Assembly: GCA_031278135.1 (NCBI GenBank)
Contig: JAITKY010000303.1
Coordinates: 1-9,750 of the forward strand
Direction: 5' to 3'
Length of the DNA: 9,750 nt
Source of the DNA: Prevotellaceae bacterium
GTDB taxonomy: Bacteria > Bacteroidota > Bacteroidia > Bacteroidales > UBA932
This document shows positions 1 through 5,819 of this stretch, piece by piece. The notes under the pieces were generated by a model. The model saw only the letters and a list, made by a program, of their open reading frames with translations. It was not told the origin of the DNA and ran no database searches. Position numbers and translations under genes: made by a program. The first letter of the stretch is position 1, and every line of letters begins with the position of its first letter.

Positions 1-1
1 T

Positions 2-88
2 GCTATTCAAGAATTGAAAGTTATTGGAAGAGGTTATAGAAATACTGATAACTTCAGAATTGCTATCCTTTTTTTAATGGTAATTTAG
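2..88 (+). CDS. C-terminal end of a probable ISL3-family transposase (partial)
   Basis: An open frame runs in from before the window and ends at TAG 86-88, giving 28 residues. They include GRGYRN followed by NFRIAI, which resembles the final segment of DDE transposases of the ISL3 (IS204/IS1001/IS1096/IS1165) group, where an R-G-F/Y-R-N...NF-R/K pattern closes the protein. The catalytic DDE residues lie outside the window, so the assignment rests on this short tail and on the ISL3-like end sequence just downstream. Whether the element is intact cannot be judged here. Another transposase family is possible. Confidence 0.55.
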   Translation, partial: AIQELKVIGRGYRNTDNFRIAILFLMVI

Positions 89-93
89 ACATG

Positions 94-118
94 TTTCCAC
101 ACAATTCACAGTAGAACC
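94..118 (+). mobile_element. Candidate right terminal inverted repeat of the ISL3-like element
   Basis: Read on the reverse strand, this stretch starts GGTTCTACTGTGAATTGTG. ISL3-family inverted repeats commonly begin GG-pyrimidine-TCT. It lies 6 bases after the transposase stop, a normal place for the right end. The matching left end is outside the window, so the boundary and target duplication cannot be confirmed. Confidence 0.4.
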
Positions 119-216
119 ATAATTTTTTTCATAATTAATTAAATAAAAATATGATATAAAAGTGTAAGGATATTAAAATGTAAAAGACTATATAGATGCG
201 TTTTAGCCGGATTGTT

Positions 217-331
217 CACCTCAAAATCTAGTAAATTTCAAATGAACTGTTGCAAGGCAAAACAGCAAAACACACGTTAAAGCGTGGGCTTTGTTTATGT
301 TTGCAACAGGTTTTACTAGAATCGTGAGGTG
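217..331 (+). ncRNA. Candidate structured RNA or element-end hairpin (unidentified)
   Basis: This is a long, nested, imperfect stem. Bases 217-223 pair with 325-331 and 227-235 pair with 312-320. After an asymmetric internal loop (236-246 against 310-311), 247-255 pairs with 301-309. The apex carries a small stem, 273-276 with 283-286. An intrinsic terminator follows immediately (332-361), suggesting a transcript on the + strand. No ORF of note lies inside. I recognise no riboswitch, tmRNA, SRP RNA or RNase P signature. The overall shape of a long hairpin with an internal bubble recalls 6S-like RNA. A MITE-like or transposon-end hairpin is the alternative, given the adjacent IS tail. The strand is inferred from the terminator. 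Confidence 0.45.
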
Positions 332-361
332 GCGTGACAAAAGTTCACGCTAATTTTTTTT
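332..361 (+). terminator. Rho-independent terminator after the structured element
   Basis: GCGTGA (332-337) pairs with TCACGC (345-350) around a short A-rich loop. TAA and eight T residues (354-361) follow. The form is that of a + strand intrinsic terminator. Confidence 0.65.
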
Positions 362-390
362 GTATCGTAGAGAATAAAAAATAAAATGAA

Positions 391-471
391 ATGGATAACT
401 CAGAAGAAATAATTCGTATCAGTCAGGAACATCCGAAAAGAATATTCAGTAAAAATGGATTACAATATTAA
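391..471 (+). other. Small 26-codon open frame upstream of the DUF1643 gene
   Basis: ATG 391 opens 26 codons and ends at TAA 469-471, overlapping the DUF1643 start (455) in another frame. Its C-terminal residues include KRIFSKNGLQY. I do not recognise it. It may be a leader peptide, an eroded upstream gene end or chance. Length and lack of a clear ribosome binding site keep confidence low. Confidence 0.2.
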
Positions 472-979
472 CATTCACTAAAAGAGCGAAGATAACAGTC
501 TTCGTTATATATTAGGAAAGAAAGGAAGCAATCCTTTGGTAGTATTGGGTTTAAACCCAAGTACAGCAGATGAAATCAAGGGCGATCTTACGATTGCGAA
601 AGTGATGGGGTTTGCAAAAAGGGCAAAAAACGACGGGTTTATTATGATTAACCTGTATCCGTTGAAGGCAACCGATTCGGGAAAGTTGCCTCAAGAACTT
701 AATGTCGAACATCACAAGGCAAATTTGGAGGCTATCGACACTACTCTAAACGATTATCAGGAAATCGACGTGCTTGTGGCGTTCGGAGGCAGCGGTATGA
801 TCCGTCCTTATTTGAAAGACTGTCTGAAAGACATTGTCGCGCTAATCGGCAAGCGTAAGGTAAACTGGTACAAGATCGGTTCGCTTACGCAATACGGACA
901 TCCGAGACATCCTTCACGTGCAAAATACGAAGATCTTACTCCGTTTGACGTGGAAGAATATCTCAAAAAATTGAAATGA
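455..979 (+). pseudogene. DUF1643-family gene with an in-frame stop at codon 9
   Basis: The conserved domain is clear: RYILG (506-520), then LGLNPSTADE starting at 545, later FIMINLYP and a C-terminal YGHPRHPSR. This matches DUF1643, a small family of unknown function. The frame is open from 482 to TGA 977-979. The natural start appears to be ATG 455, in the same frame. It would give MDYNINIH, but TAA at 479-481 is codon 9. Between that stop and TTG 536 there is no ATG, GTG or TTG. TTG 536 lies inside the domain, just before the NPSTA motif, and would remove the RYxLG part. The simplest reading is a nonsense mutation in an otherwise well-kept gene. A shortened 147-residue product from TTG 536, readthrough, or a sequencing error are alternatives. 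A fragment of a second copy lies at 1342-1468. Confidence 0.6.
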
Positions 980-1083
980 TAAACATTTTAGTTTTTAAAG
1001 ATGCGAGTGTAAATCGAGACATTTATTCTCTGTATGGGAAATGTGTATCTCGGTCGTACATGGCTTACGAGCAGTGTCGAAAC

Positions 1084-1121
1084 TTTTTCACGACGCAGTC
1101 TCCGGACTGCGTCGTGAAAAA
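1084..1121. repeat. Perfect 17-bp inverted repeat with 4-base loop
   Basis: Bases 1084-1100 (TTTTTCACGACGCAGTC) are the exact reverse complement of 1105-1121, with loop TCCG. The A run belongs to the 3' arm and no T tract follows on either strand, so this is not a classical terminator. It could be a small palindromic element or a protein-bound hairpin. Confidence 0.75.
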
Positions 1122-1133
1122 AGTAAATAATGA

Positions 1134-1198
1134 CTGTCCGGAAACATACCCTAGCTGTGCCTGCGGCTTGCAAGGGTTATCTTTGGATTTCCGGACAG
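1134..1198. repeat. Imperfect 65-bp inverted repeat
   Basis: CTGTCCGGAAA (1134-1144) is complementary to 1188-1198. Inner pairing of ACCCT (1148-1152) with AGGGT (1173-1177), and of AGC with GCT near the apex, makes a branched or bulged hairpin. Origin unknown. Confidence 0.5.
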
Positions 1199-1200
1199 CC

Positions 1201-1243
1201 AATTATGATCAGAATTTACAGGATTGTACAGAATTCTGATAAT
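1201..1243. repeat. Inverted repeat around ATCAGAATT
   Basis: ATCAGAATT (1208-1216) is complementary to AATTCTGAT (1232-1240). Flanking AATT bases extend the symmetry if a small bulge is allowed. It directly follows the previous inverted repeat. Confidence 0.45.
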
Positions 1244-1341
1244 TGGGTGTACGACATGCTTTAGGGTAGTCCCGAAATGCTTTCTGGATTTGCTCCTTTC
1301 GCTGTGGCGGATTCTATTATTTATTGATAAATTTCATTTTG

Positions 1342-1468
1342 TTATGATTAACCTGTATCCGTTTAGGGCAACCGATTCGGGAAAGTTGCCTCAAGAACTT
1401 AACGTCGAACATCACAAGGCAAATTTGGAGGCTATCGACACTACTCTGAATGATTATCAGGAAATCGA
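1342..1468 (+). pseudogene. 127-bp fragment of a second DUF1643 gene
   Basis: These bases align without gaps to 642-768 of the upstream DUF1643 gene, with 5 mismatches (about 96% identity). The aligned part encodes MINLYP through DYQEIE, the central part of the domain. The N-terminal NPSTA motif and the C-terminal half are missing. Three of the five differences are synonymous (N, L and N codons) and two change residues (L to F, K to R). This suggests the fragment descends from a paralogue that once evolved as a coding gene. The homology stops abruptly just before the terminator hairpin at 1485. The frame stays open from 1224 to 1604, but the flanking residues do not resemble the family, so a functional product is unlikely. 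Confidence 0.75.
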
Positions 1469-1484
1469 ATGTCATCAATTCGAA

Positions 1485-1527
1485 AAAAAAGAATCGATCC
1501 TGTTAAGAACGATTCTTTTTTATTTTT
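1485..1527. terminator. Bidirectional terminator between the DUF1643 fragment and the isomerase gene
   Basis: AAAAAAGAATCG (1485-1496) pairs with CGATTCTTTTTT (1510-1521) around a 13-base loop. T-rich sequence follows on the + strand (to 1527). On the - strand the complement of the A run (1483-1490) supplies the U tract. It lies about 20 bases past the stop of the - strand isomerase gene, so terminating that gene is its likely role. Confidence 0.7.
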
Positions 1528-1545
1528 TACAGTCAATACCCTTGA

Positions 1546-2538
1546 CTACTTACCGAAATTTGCATCGAAAGCAACTGCCGAAGGTTGGAAATCAATTGAT
1601 TTAACCAGACGGCATGATTCTATTGCTCCCTGTTCGCGATCCATTGCACTGTCTTCCCATTCTACCGACAGCGGTCCGTTGTATCCGATGGAATTAAGAG
1701 CGCGAATGATTTCTTCGAAATTGATTTTACCCCGTCCCAGACTTCGGAAATTCCAGTAACGGCGTGGATCACCAAACGTTACATGACCGCCGAAAACCCC
1801 GACCTGCTTGGGAGTATCGCTCCAATACACGTCTTTCATGTGTACATGGAAAATTCGGTCCGAAAATTCGTAGATAAAATCCACATAATCGACGCCTTGA
1901 TATCCCAAATGGCTTGGATCGTAGTTAAAGCCGAAAGCAGGATGGTTATTAAGTGCGTTCAAAGCCCTGCGGGCGGAGAAAGTGTCGAAAGCGATTTCCG
2001 AAGGATGCACTTCCAACGCATACCTGATTCCCAGACGGCTGTATTCGTCAAGAATCGGTTTGAAGCGCCGGGCAAAATCACAGTAACCATCTTCGATCAT
2101 TTCGTCCGACACGGGAGGAAACGAATACAGAAGATGCCAGATCGAACTGCCGGTAAACCCGACAACAGTATTAATACCTAAGGCTTTAGCGGCGTGAGCG
2201 CTTAGAATCAGCGAGTCAGCTGCACGTTGGCGTACTCCTTCCGGATCGCCGTTGCCCCAGATATAATCGGGCAAAATTTCCTTATGGCGGCGATAGTCGA
2301 TATTGTCGCAAACCGCCTGACCGATAAGGTGTGTAGAAATAGTAAACAGTTGCAGGTCATATTTTTTCAGTAAATCCCGAATGCCTTGATAATAGGCAAG
2401 GTCGGTTTGTCTTACATCCAAATGAACCGGTATTCCAAGTTCAAGACCATCATATCCAAAAGCCTTTGCTTTTTCGCAAACTGTTTCGAGGGAGAGATCT
2501 CCCCACTGTAATGTGTACAAAGTAACAGGACGTCCCAT
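1546..2538 (-). CDS. Sugar phosphate isomerase/epimerase-like TIM-barrel protein
   Basis: 330 residues of the xylose isomerase-like / AP endonuclease 2 TIM-barrel superfamily, probably a cytosolic, metal-dependent keto-sugar isomerase or epimerase. Likely metal ligands and active-site residues sit where the family has them: E176 in the LEVHPSE strand, D207 and H210 in NYDPSH, H231 and H233 in HVHMKD, and E293/E295 in VEWED near the C-terminus. There is no signal peptide. The start is ATG 2536-2538, preceded by an A/T-rich leader typical of the phylum. A -7/-33 promoter lies about 55 bases upstream and a bidirectional hairpin ends the unit, so it is probably transcribed alone. The substrate cannot be read from the sequence and no pathway genes are adjacent. 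Confident for the fold, uncertain for the reaction. Confidence 0.85.
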   Translation of the reverse strand: MGRPVTLYTLQWGDLSLETVCEKAKAFGYDGLELGIPVHLDVRQTDLAYYQGIRDLLKKYDLQLFTISTHLIGQAVCDNIDYRRHKEILPDYIWGNGDPEGVRQRAADSLILSAHAAKALGINTVVGFTGSSIWHLLYSFPPVSDEMIEDGYCDFARRFKPILDEYSRLGIRYALEVHPSEIAFDTFSARRALNALNNHPAFGFNYDPSHLGYQGVDYVDFIYEFSDRIFHVHMKDVYWSDTPKQVGVFGGHVTFGDPRRYWNFRSLGRGKINFEEIIRALNSIGYNGPLSVEWEDSAMDREQGAIESCRLVKSIDFQPSAVAFDANFGK

Positions 2539-2591
2539 AATCTTTAATTTTTTTTAATATTACATTTTCAACATATTAAGACTTTATCGCC

Positions 2592-2626
2592 CAAAGGTAT
2601 GAAGTTTTTTTGATATAAAACGCAAA
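2592..2626 (-). promoter_or_regulatory. Promoter of the isomerase gene
   Basis: On the - strand TACCTTTG (complement of 2592-2599) matches the Bacteroidota -7 box TAnnTTTG. A TTTG (complement of 2623-2626) lies 23 bases further upstream, slightly long for the -33 element. Transcription would start roughly 50 bases before the ATG. Confidence 0.55.
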
Positions 2627-2764
2627 AAACTCAAAAAAAAATTGAAATTACTGTTATACAGAGAGAAAAAATTGAAGAAAAAACAGAAAAAAAGCGTAAT
2701 CGGGAAAGTTTTTTTTGTAAAAAGCGCTAAAAACACCGAAAAAAGTTCAAAAAATCTCAAAAAA
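2624..2764. other. Helically phased A-tracts (predicted curved DNA)
   Basis: Runs of five to nine A (or T) residues recur with the helical repeat. From 2719 the tracts are 2719-2723, 2729-2733, 2739-2744, 2749-2754 and 2759-2764, so centres are about 10 bases apart. Further tracts lie at 2624-2629, 2633-2641, 2666-2671, 2678-2683, 2687-2693 and a T run at 2709-2716. Such phasing is known to bend DNA. Its position just upstream of the isomerase promoter suggests an UP-like or nucleoid-protein site. Confidence 0.6.
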
Positions 2765-2894
2765 TAGCATAAATCCAAATTGCAGGTTATATTAGTGATT
2801 ATTAGTTGTATACATGAATTTTTCGGAGAAATATGCTCGTATCGTATTCCTAAAATTAATGAGAATATCCTGCAAAAATACCATAAAATAGTTA

Positions 2895-2925
2895 TTGTGC
2901 AGTCATGAAAGTAGCCCTAATTTTG
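2895..2925 (+). promoter_or_regulatory. Promoter of a small independent transcription unit
   Basis: TTG (2895-2897), 20 bases, then TAATTTTG (2918-2925): a good match to the Bacteroidota -33/-7 arrangement on the + strand. No annotated gene follows, only the small unit ending at the terminator 3004-3037. Confidence 0.5.
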
Positions 2926-2929
2926 CATC

Positions 2930-3037
2930 GTAAATTATTACATGTTAAACTCAGATATTGATACTCATATAATAATTTCTATGCATTTGTTGTGACCAAA
3001 TATGAGACTGTCTGCCCTGACAGTCTCTATTTTTTTG
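2930..3037 (+). ncRNA. Candidate small RNA or short-peptide transcript
   Basis: A transcript starting just after the -7 box (2918-2925) would run about 100 bases to the intrinsic terminator at 3004-3037. It contains ATG 2942 followed by 17 codons (MLNSDIDTHIIISMHLL) and TGA at 2993-2995. No strong ribosome binding site is visible and I do not recognise the peptide. The unit may be a small regulatory RNA, a small protein mRNA, or a relic. The start site is inferred from the promoter box. Confidence 0.4.
3004..3037 (+). terminator. Strong intrinsic terminator, + strand
   Basis: GAGACTGTC (3004-3012) pairs perfectly with GACAGTCTC (3019-3027) around TGCCCT. TATTTTTTT follows. The U tract is on the + strand, so it ends the small unit upstream. 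The same stem may also help stop argB from the other side, but no good U tract follows in that direction. Confidence 0.75.
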
Positions 3038-3052
3038 TTTCATTCTTAACTC

Positions 3053-3850
3053 TTAAGTTGCAGTTATTTTCGTTCCTTTACTGCTGTCGTCCATGTCGAG
3101 ATGCGATTTGATAACTACCTCTTCGACGCCGGCGTTTAATGCTTTAAAGGCGTTGTCGATTTTCGGAATCATGCCGGCAGTGATTATACCTTCGGCTTTG
3201 AGTTTTTCGCAGTTACCGGAATTAATCAGAGGGATTACCGAATTGTCGTCGTTGATGTCGGCTAACAGTCCTTGTTTTTCGAAACAGTAAATCAGTTTTA
3301 CGGGAATGCCGGCAAATGATATTGCTGTTGCAATCGACTGAGCGACAGTGTCGGCATTACAATTGAGTAAAACGCCCTGTTCGTCTGCTGTGATTGAGCA
3401 AAATACGGAAACAAGTCCCATGTTGATAAATTTCAGTAACCGTGTGACGTTGATGCCATTATCGGGGATGTCGCCAACAAAGCCGAAATCGACAGGAACA
3501 GGCGAGCGTTTCACCGCTTTTATTATTCCGGCGTCGGCTCCCGATAAACCGATGGCATCGCATCCGAGCGACCGGAGTTGTGCAGTAATGTTTTTGTTTA
3601 TCAATCCTGCATATACCATAGTTACAATTTCGATTGTCTGTGAATCAGTTACACGTCTGCCGTCTATCATTTTTGCCGAGATATTGAGTTTTGCCGAAAG
3701 TTTAGTTGCAAGTTTTCCGCCTCCGTGTACCAAAATTTTATTGCCGGGCAAATTTGCGAATTTTTTCAAAAAGAGCGTCAAATCGCCGGGATGATCGATG
3801 ACGTTGCCACCTATTTTAATTACAGTTATTTCCATATCTTTATAATCCAT
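3053..3850 (-). CDS. argB: Acetylglutamate kinase (ArgB)
   Basis: 265 residues of the amino-acid kinase family. It phosphorylates the gamma-carboxylate of N-acylated glutamate, the second step of arginine synthesis, in the cytosol. Visible motifs: VIKIGGN near the N-terminus with K12, VHGGG (41-45) for the nucleotide phosphates, DGRRVTD (63-69) for the acyl-glutamate, GLSGADAG (101-108), VGDI (125-128), the strongly conserved NCNADTVAQSIA (163-174), and GMIPK (226-230) with the catalytic-type lysine. Length is normal. Bacteroides arginine synthesis is known to use N-succinylated intermediates, so the true substrate may be N-succinylglutamate; this is inference. ATG 3850 is taken as the start; ATG 3835 (codon 6) is an equally good alternative. 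No other arg genes are in the window. A TAATTTTG box lies just upstream. Confidence 0.93.
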   Translation of the reverse strand: MDYKDMEITVIKIGGNVIDHPGDLTLFLKKFANLPGNKILVHGGGKLATKLSAKLNISAKMIDGRRVTDSQTIEIVTMVYAGLINKNITAQLRSLGCDAIGLSGADAGIIKAVKRSPVPVDFGFVGDIPDNGINVTRLLKFINMGLVSVFCSITADEQGVLLNCNADTVAQSIATAISFAGIPVKLIYCFEKQGLLADINDDNSVIPLINSGNCEKLKAEGIITAGMIPKIDNAFKALNAGVEEVVIKSHLDMDDSSKGTKITAT

Positions 3851-3872
3851 TTCCTTTTATTCAAATATCGTG

Positions 3873-3880
3873 CAAAATTA
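3873..3880 (-). promoter_or_regulatory. Probable -7 box of argB
   Basis: The - strand reads TAATTTTG here, an exact TAnnTTTG box, 22 bases before ATG 3850. A clear -33 TTTG is not seen at the usual distance, so this rests on the -7 box and position only. Confidence 0.45.
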
Positions 3881-3920
3881 CATATATTTCGGATAATTGC
3901 TATTAATTATGAAATGTACG

Positions 3921-3972
3921 TCCACAGATTCCATAGATTTGCACAGATGAATCAAATCTGAGTAAACCTGTG
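3921..3972. repeat. Degraded CACAGATT/AATCTGTG-type dispersed repeat
   Basis: The stretch has units CACAGATT, CATAGATT and CACAGATG followed by the complementary AAATCTGA and ACCTGTG. AGATTTG (3935-3941) pairs with CAAATCT (3953-3959) and CACAG (3923-3927) with CTGTG (3968-3972). Repeats built on CACAGATT / AATCTGTG are common intergenic elements in Bacteroidota and other phyla. This one looks eroded. Confidence 0.45.
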
Positions 3973-4061
3973 AATAATGATCCTCAATCCCCGCTTCGAG
4001 AACGTTAAAAATGTGTTTTAAAGCGTCATTTATCGTGAAAAATAATGTGTTCGTCGATTTT

Positions 4062-4093
4062 TTTGTTATGGAACAAAAAATATCTTACCTTTG
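4062..4093 (+). promoter_or_regulatory. Promoter of the LiaF-like / LytTR operon
   Basis: TTTG (4062-4065), 20 bases, then TACCTTTG (4086-4093): a near-ideal Bacteroidota promoter. The start site would fall about 10 bases before ATG 4109, which rules out the in-frame TTG at 4091 as the translation start. Confidence 0.7.
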
Positions 4094-4108
4094 CAGAAAA
4101 AAGTAATT

Positions 4109-4945
4109 ATGAATACTCAAACAAGACGATTTTATCCCATAATGATTACAGGCATTATTCTTATCCTTTTAGGCGGGTTACTGATTGCCGGTAACGTCGG
4201 GTTAGTTCCGCATGATTTCAAGAAAATCATTCTATCGTGGCAAATGCTACTGATTATTGTCGGAATTGTGTCAATTGCCAAACGGCAAACATTTCATTTT
4301 CACGGACTGTCGCTGGTCTGTGTTGGGATATTTTTTATTATCCCGAAAGTTGCACAAGTATTTCCTGCGGCGTTTAGCGACATCGACGCTGCCAATTTTG
4401 TTGCAACATACTGGCCTGCACTGTTGATTGCCAGCGGCATTATCATGGTTTCACGGATATTTCTTCCGGTGACGAATCATCGGTGGCATTCGCATCAACG
4501 TTACAGATGCTGTCGTGCGAGATTCAGAGAAAGAAGCAAGCATTTCGGAAACGACGACAACAATCGGACAGATGACAAAAGTCGTTGGAACAGCGAAAAT
4601 TGCTGGCAAGGCGAATATTTTTCGAAAGCATGCATTTTCAGCAATGGACGCTACATCGTTGTCGATACCGAATTTAAAGGCGGCTCGCTACATGCAATTT
4701 TCGGGGGTATCGAACTCGATTTACGTAAGGCGTATTTACCCGAAGGCGAGACGACAATAACTATCGAAGCGATATTTGGCGGTGTTGACTTGCTTGTTCC
4801 CGACAACTGGGTTTTGGAAGTGAATATCGAATCAGTGTTAGGCGGCGTCGATGACAGTCGCAGGATATACTCAGTGGCAGATACTTCACGCAAATTGATT
4901 ATCAAAGGCTCTGCTGTATTCGGCGGCGTCGAAATAAGAAATTAG
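4109..4945 (+). CDS. LiaF-like membrane protein
   Basis: 278 residues from ATG 4109, the first ATG after the promoter. The N-terminal half has about four hydrophobic segments (roughly 11-31, 42-57, 66-84 and 101-119), as in the LiaI/LiaF-type transmembrane region. A polar linker rich in His, Arg and Asn follows (about 122-170). The C-terminal half is the beta-strand repeat domain of LiaF-like proteins, marked by four A/S-I/V-F/L-G-G units at 196-200, 221-225, 242-246 and 269-273. In Firmicutes, LiaF restrains the LiaRS cell-envelope stress system. In Bacteroidota such proteins often lie beside LytTR or LytS-like regulators, as here. The stop codon abuts the ATG of the LytTR gene, implying one mRNA and linked function. 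Envelope-stress signalling is inference. Confidence 0.8.
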   Translation: MNTQTRRFYPIMITGIILILLGGLLIAGNVGLVPHDFKKIILSWQMLLIIVGIVSIAKRQTFHFHGLSLVCVGIFFIIPKVAQVFPAAFSDIDAANFVATYWPALLIASGIIMVSRIFLPVTNHRWHSHQRYRCCRARFRERSKHFGNDDNNRTDDKSRWNSENCWQGEYFSKACIFSNGRYIVVDTEFKGGSLHAIFGGIELDLRKAYLPEGETTITIEAIFGGVDLLVPDNWVLEVNIESVLGGVDDSRRIYSVADTSRKLIIKGSAVFGGVEIRN

Positions 4946-5797
4946 ATGACAATGCCATTGTTAGAAAACAGAATACGAATATTCATCTATGCTGTAATAT
5001 GGATGTCGTATGCCATATTACATGCAGTATCAATGTCCTGTCTTGTATCTGTCTCGTTTTTAATACTGTTTGTTGATGCCCTGTGCCATTCGATATTGTT
5101 TGCCGGATTGTGTGTAATGTCGTGGCTTGTTCTGCAATACGGTAAATATGAGAACTTGATGCCCGTGCAAAGGATTCTCAGTTATGGAACACTTGCATTA
5201 ATAGTCGTCGTGGTGGGAGTGGGAACAGGATATTTCCTCGACTATGTCTTTCTGGATGAAAATGAAGTGCTTGCGCTTGTTTCTACCTTGCCTGTAAAGG
5301 CTTTGACAGGAGTGATGTTTTATGTTATATTTGTCCTGTATTTTTACGTCGATGCGCAACATCTTGAAATAAAGCCCGGACAGGAATTTGAATCGGAAAA
5401 CGAACACAATAAGGATGAAGAACAGTCCTCAAAATCGGAATCGGCGTCTGACGAAACCATCGATGTAGAAGTATTGGAACGTATTATGGTGAAAACCAAG
5501 CAAACAATAAAGGTAATCCCAATTAACGACGTTGTTTATTTACGTTCGGAAGGCGATTATGTTATGATCATCTCCACCGGCGGAAAATATCTGAAAGAGC
5601 AGACAATGAAATATTTTGAATCGCATCTTCCGAAAAGTCTGTTTATCAGAGTTCACAGGTCGTATATTGTCAATATCGAATACATTTCGGCAATCGAATC
5701 GTATGGCAAACAAAATCAACAGGTGCTGCTTAAAAACGGTGAATGGTTGAAAGTCAGCCTCGCCGGATACAGAGCGTTGAAATCGGCATTGCGGTAA
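4946..5797 (+). CDS. Membrane-anchored LytTR-family transcriptional regulator
   Basis: 283 residues. The N-terminal half has about four membrane segments (roughly 12-30, 33-64, 79-100 and 117-136). A highly charged linker of E, D, K and S follows (about 145-172). The C-terminal part, about 178-281, is a LytTR DNA-binding domain: the VYLRSEGDYVMI strand region, the typical KSLFIRVHRSYIVN (230-243), and the final basic helix. Neither a histidine-kinase nor a receiver domain is present, so the protein appears to combine membrane sensing with DNA binding in one chain. Its ATG follows the LiaF-like stop directly (TAG then ATG), suggesting translational coupling; the second ATG at codon 3 is an alternative start. 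Likely role: to read a membrane signal, perhaps through the LiaF-like partner, and regulate envelope genes, possibly its own operon. The target is unknown. Confidence 0.85.
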   Translation: MTMPLLENRIRIFIYAVIWMSYAILHAVSMSCLVSVSFLILFVDALCHSILFAGLCVMSWLVLQYGKYENLMPVQRILSYGTLALIVVVVGVGTGYFLDYVFLDENEVLALVSTLPVKALTGVMFYVIFVLYFYVDAQHLEIKPGQEFESENEHNKDEEQSSKSESASDETIDVEVLERIMVKTKQTIKVIPINDVVYLRSEGDYVMIISTGGKYLKEQTMKYFESHLPKSLFIRVHRSYIVNIEYISAIESYGKQNQQVLLKNGEWLKVSLAGYRALKSALR

Positions 5798-5819
5798 AAA
5801 TTAACAACTTATAACAATA

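Larger units (their letters stand above)
980..1341. other. Gene-free spacer between the two DUF1643 copies, rich in inverted repeats
   Basis: Frames here (for example 976-1239) run straight through the inverted repeats and resemble no family I know, so I do not call them genes. The stretch contains three separate inverted repeats, at 1084-1121, 1134-1198 and 1201-1243. The remaining bases to 1341 show nothing I can assign. It looks like debris of insertions or recombination between the duplicated segments. Confidence 0.5.
2539..3052. other. Intergenic region: promoter, phased A-tracts, small transcription unit
   Basis: No conserved gene is seen in these 514 bases. From left to right they hold the isomerase promoter (2592-2626), an A-tract-rich curved segment (2624-2764), a weak inverted repeat TTGCAGG/CCTGCAA (2780-2786 and 2869-2875), and an independent + strand unit with promoter and terminator (2895-3037). 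The long low-complexity open frame on the - strand (2584-2778) is rich in F and L only because of the poly-T runs. Confidence 0.6.

Noticed and set aside
217..361. Retron msr-msd or CRISPR/OMEGA-type guide RNA
   Set aside because: No reverse transcriptase, TnpB or Cas-like gene is visible nearby, and the inverted repeats do not show the expected conserved features. Left as an unidentified structured element.
479..481. Reassigned stop codon (alternative genetic code)
   Set aside because: TAA is used as a normal terminator elsewhere in the window, for example at the end of the phosphatidyltransferase gene, so reassignment is not supported.
976..1239. 87-codon open frame overlapping the DUF1643 stop (ATGA)
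   Set aside because: It passes straight through two inverted repeats and into a third. It resembles no known family and its Cys-rich composition follows from the repeat DNA. Not called as a gene.
2584..2778. 64-codon open frame on the - strand, very rich in Phe and Leu
   Set aside because: The composition is entirely due to the poly-T/poly-A runs of the curved DNA segment, and it overlaps the isomerase promoter.
4091..4108. TTG 4091 as start of the LiaF-like protein
   Set aside because: It overlaps the -7 promoter box and would lie before the expected transcription start. ATG 4109 is preferred.
4470..4640. Possible compensating frameshifts in the linker of the LiaF-like gene
   Set aside because: The linker looks unlike the flanks (His, Arg and Asn rich) and another frame is open there. 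However, such basic or His-rich linkers are normal in this family and both flanks stay in one frame.
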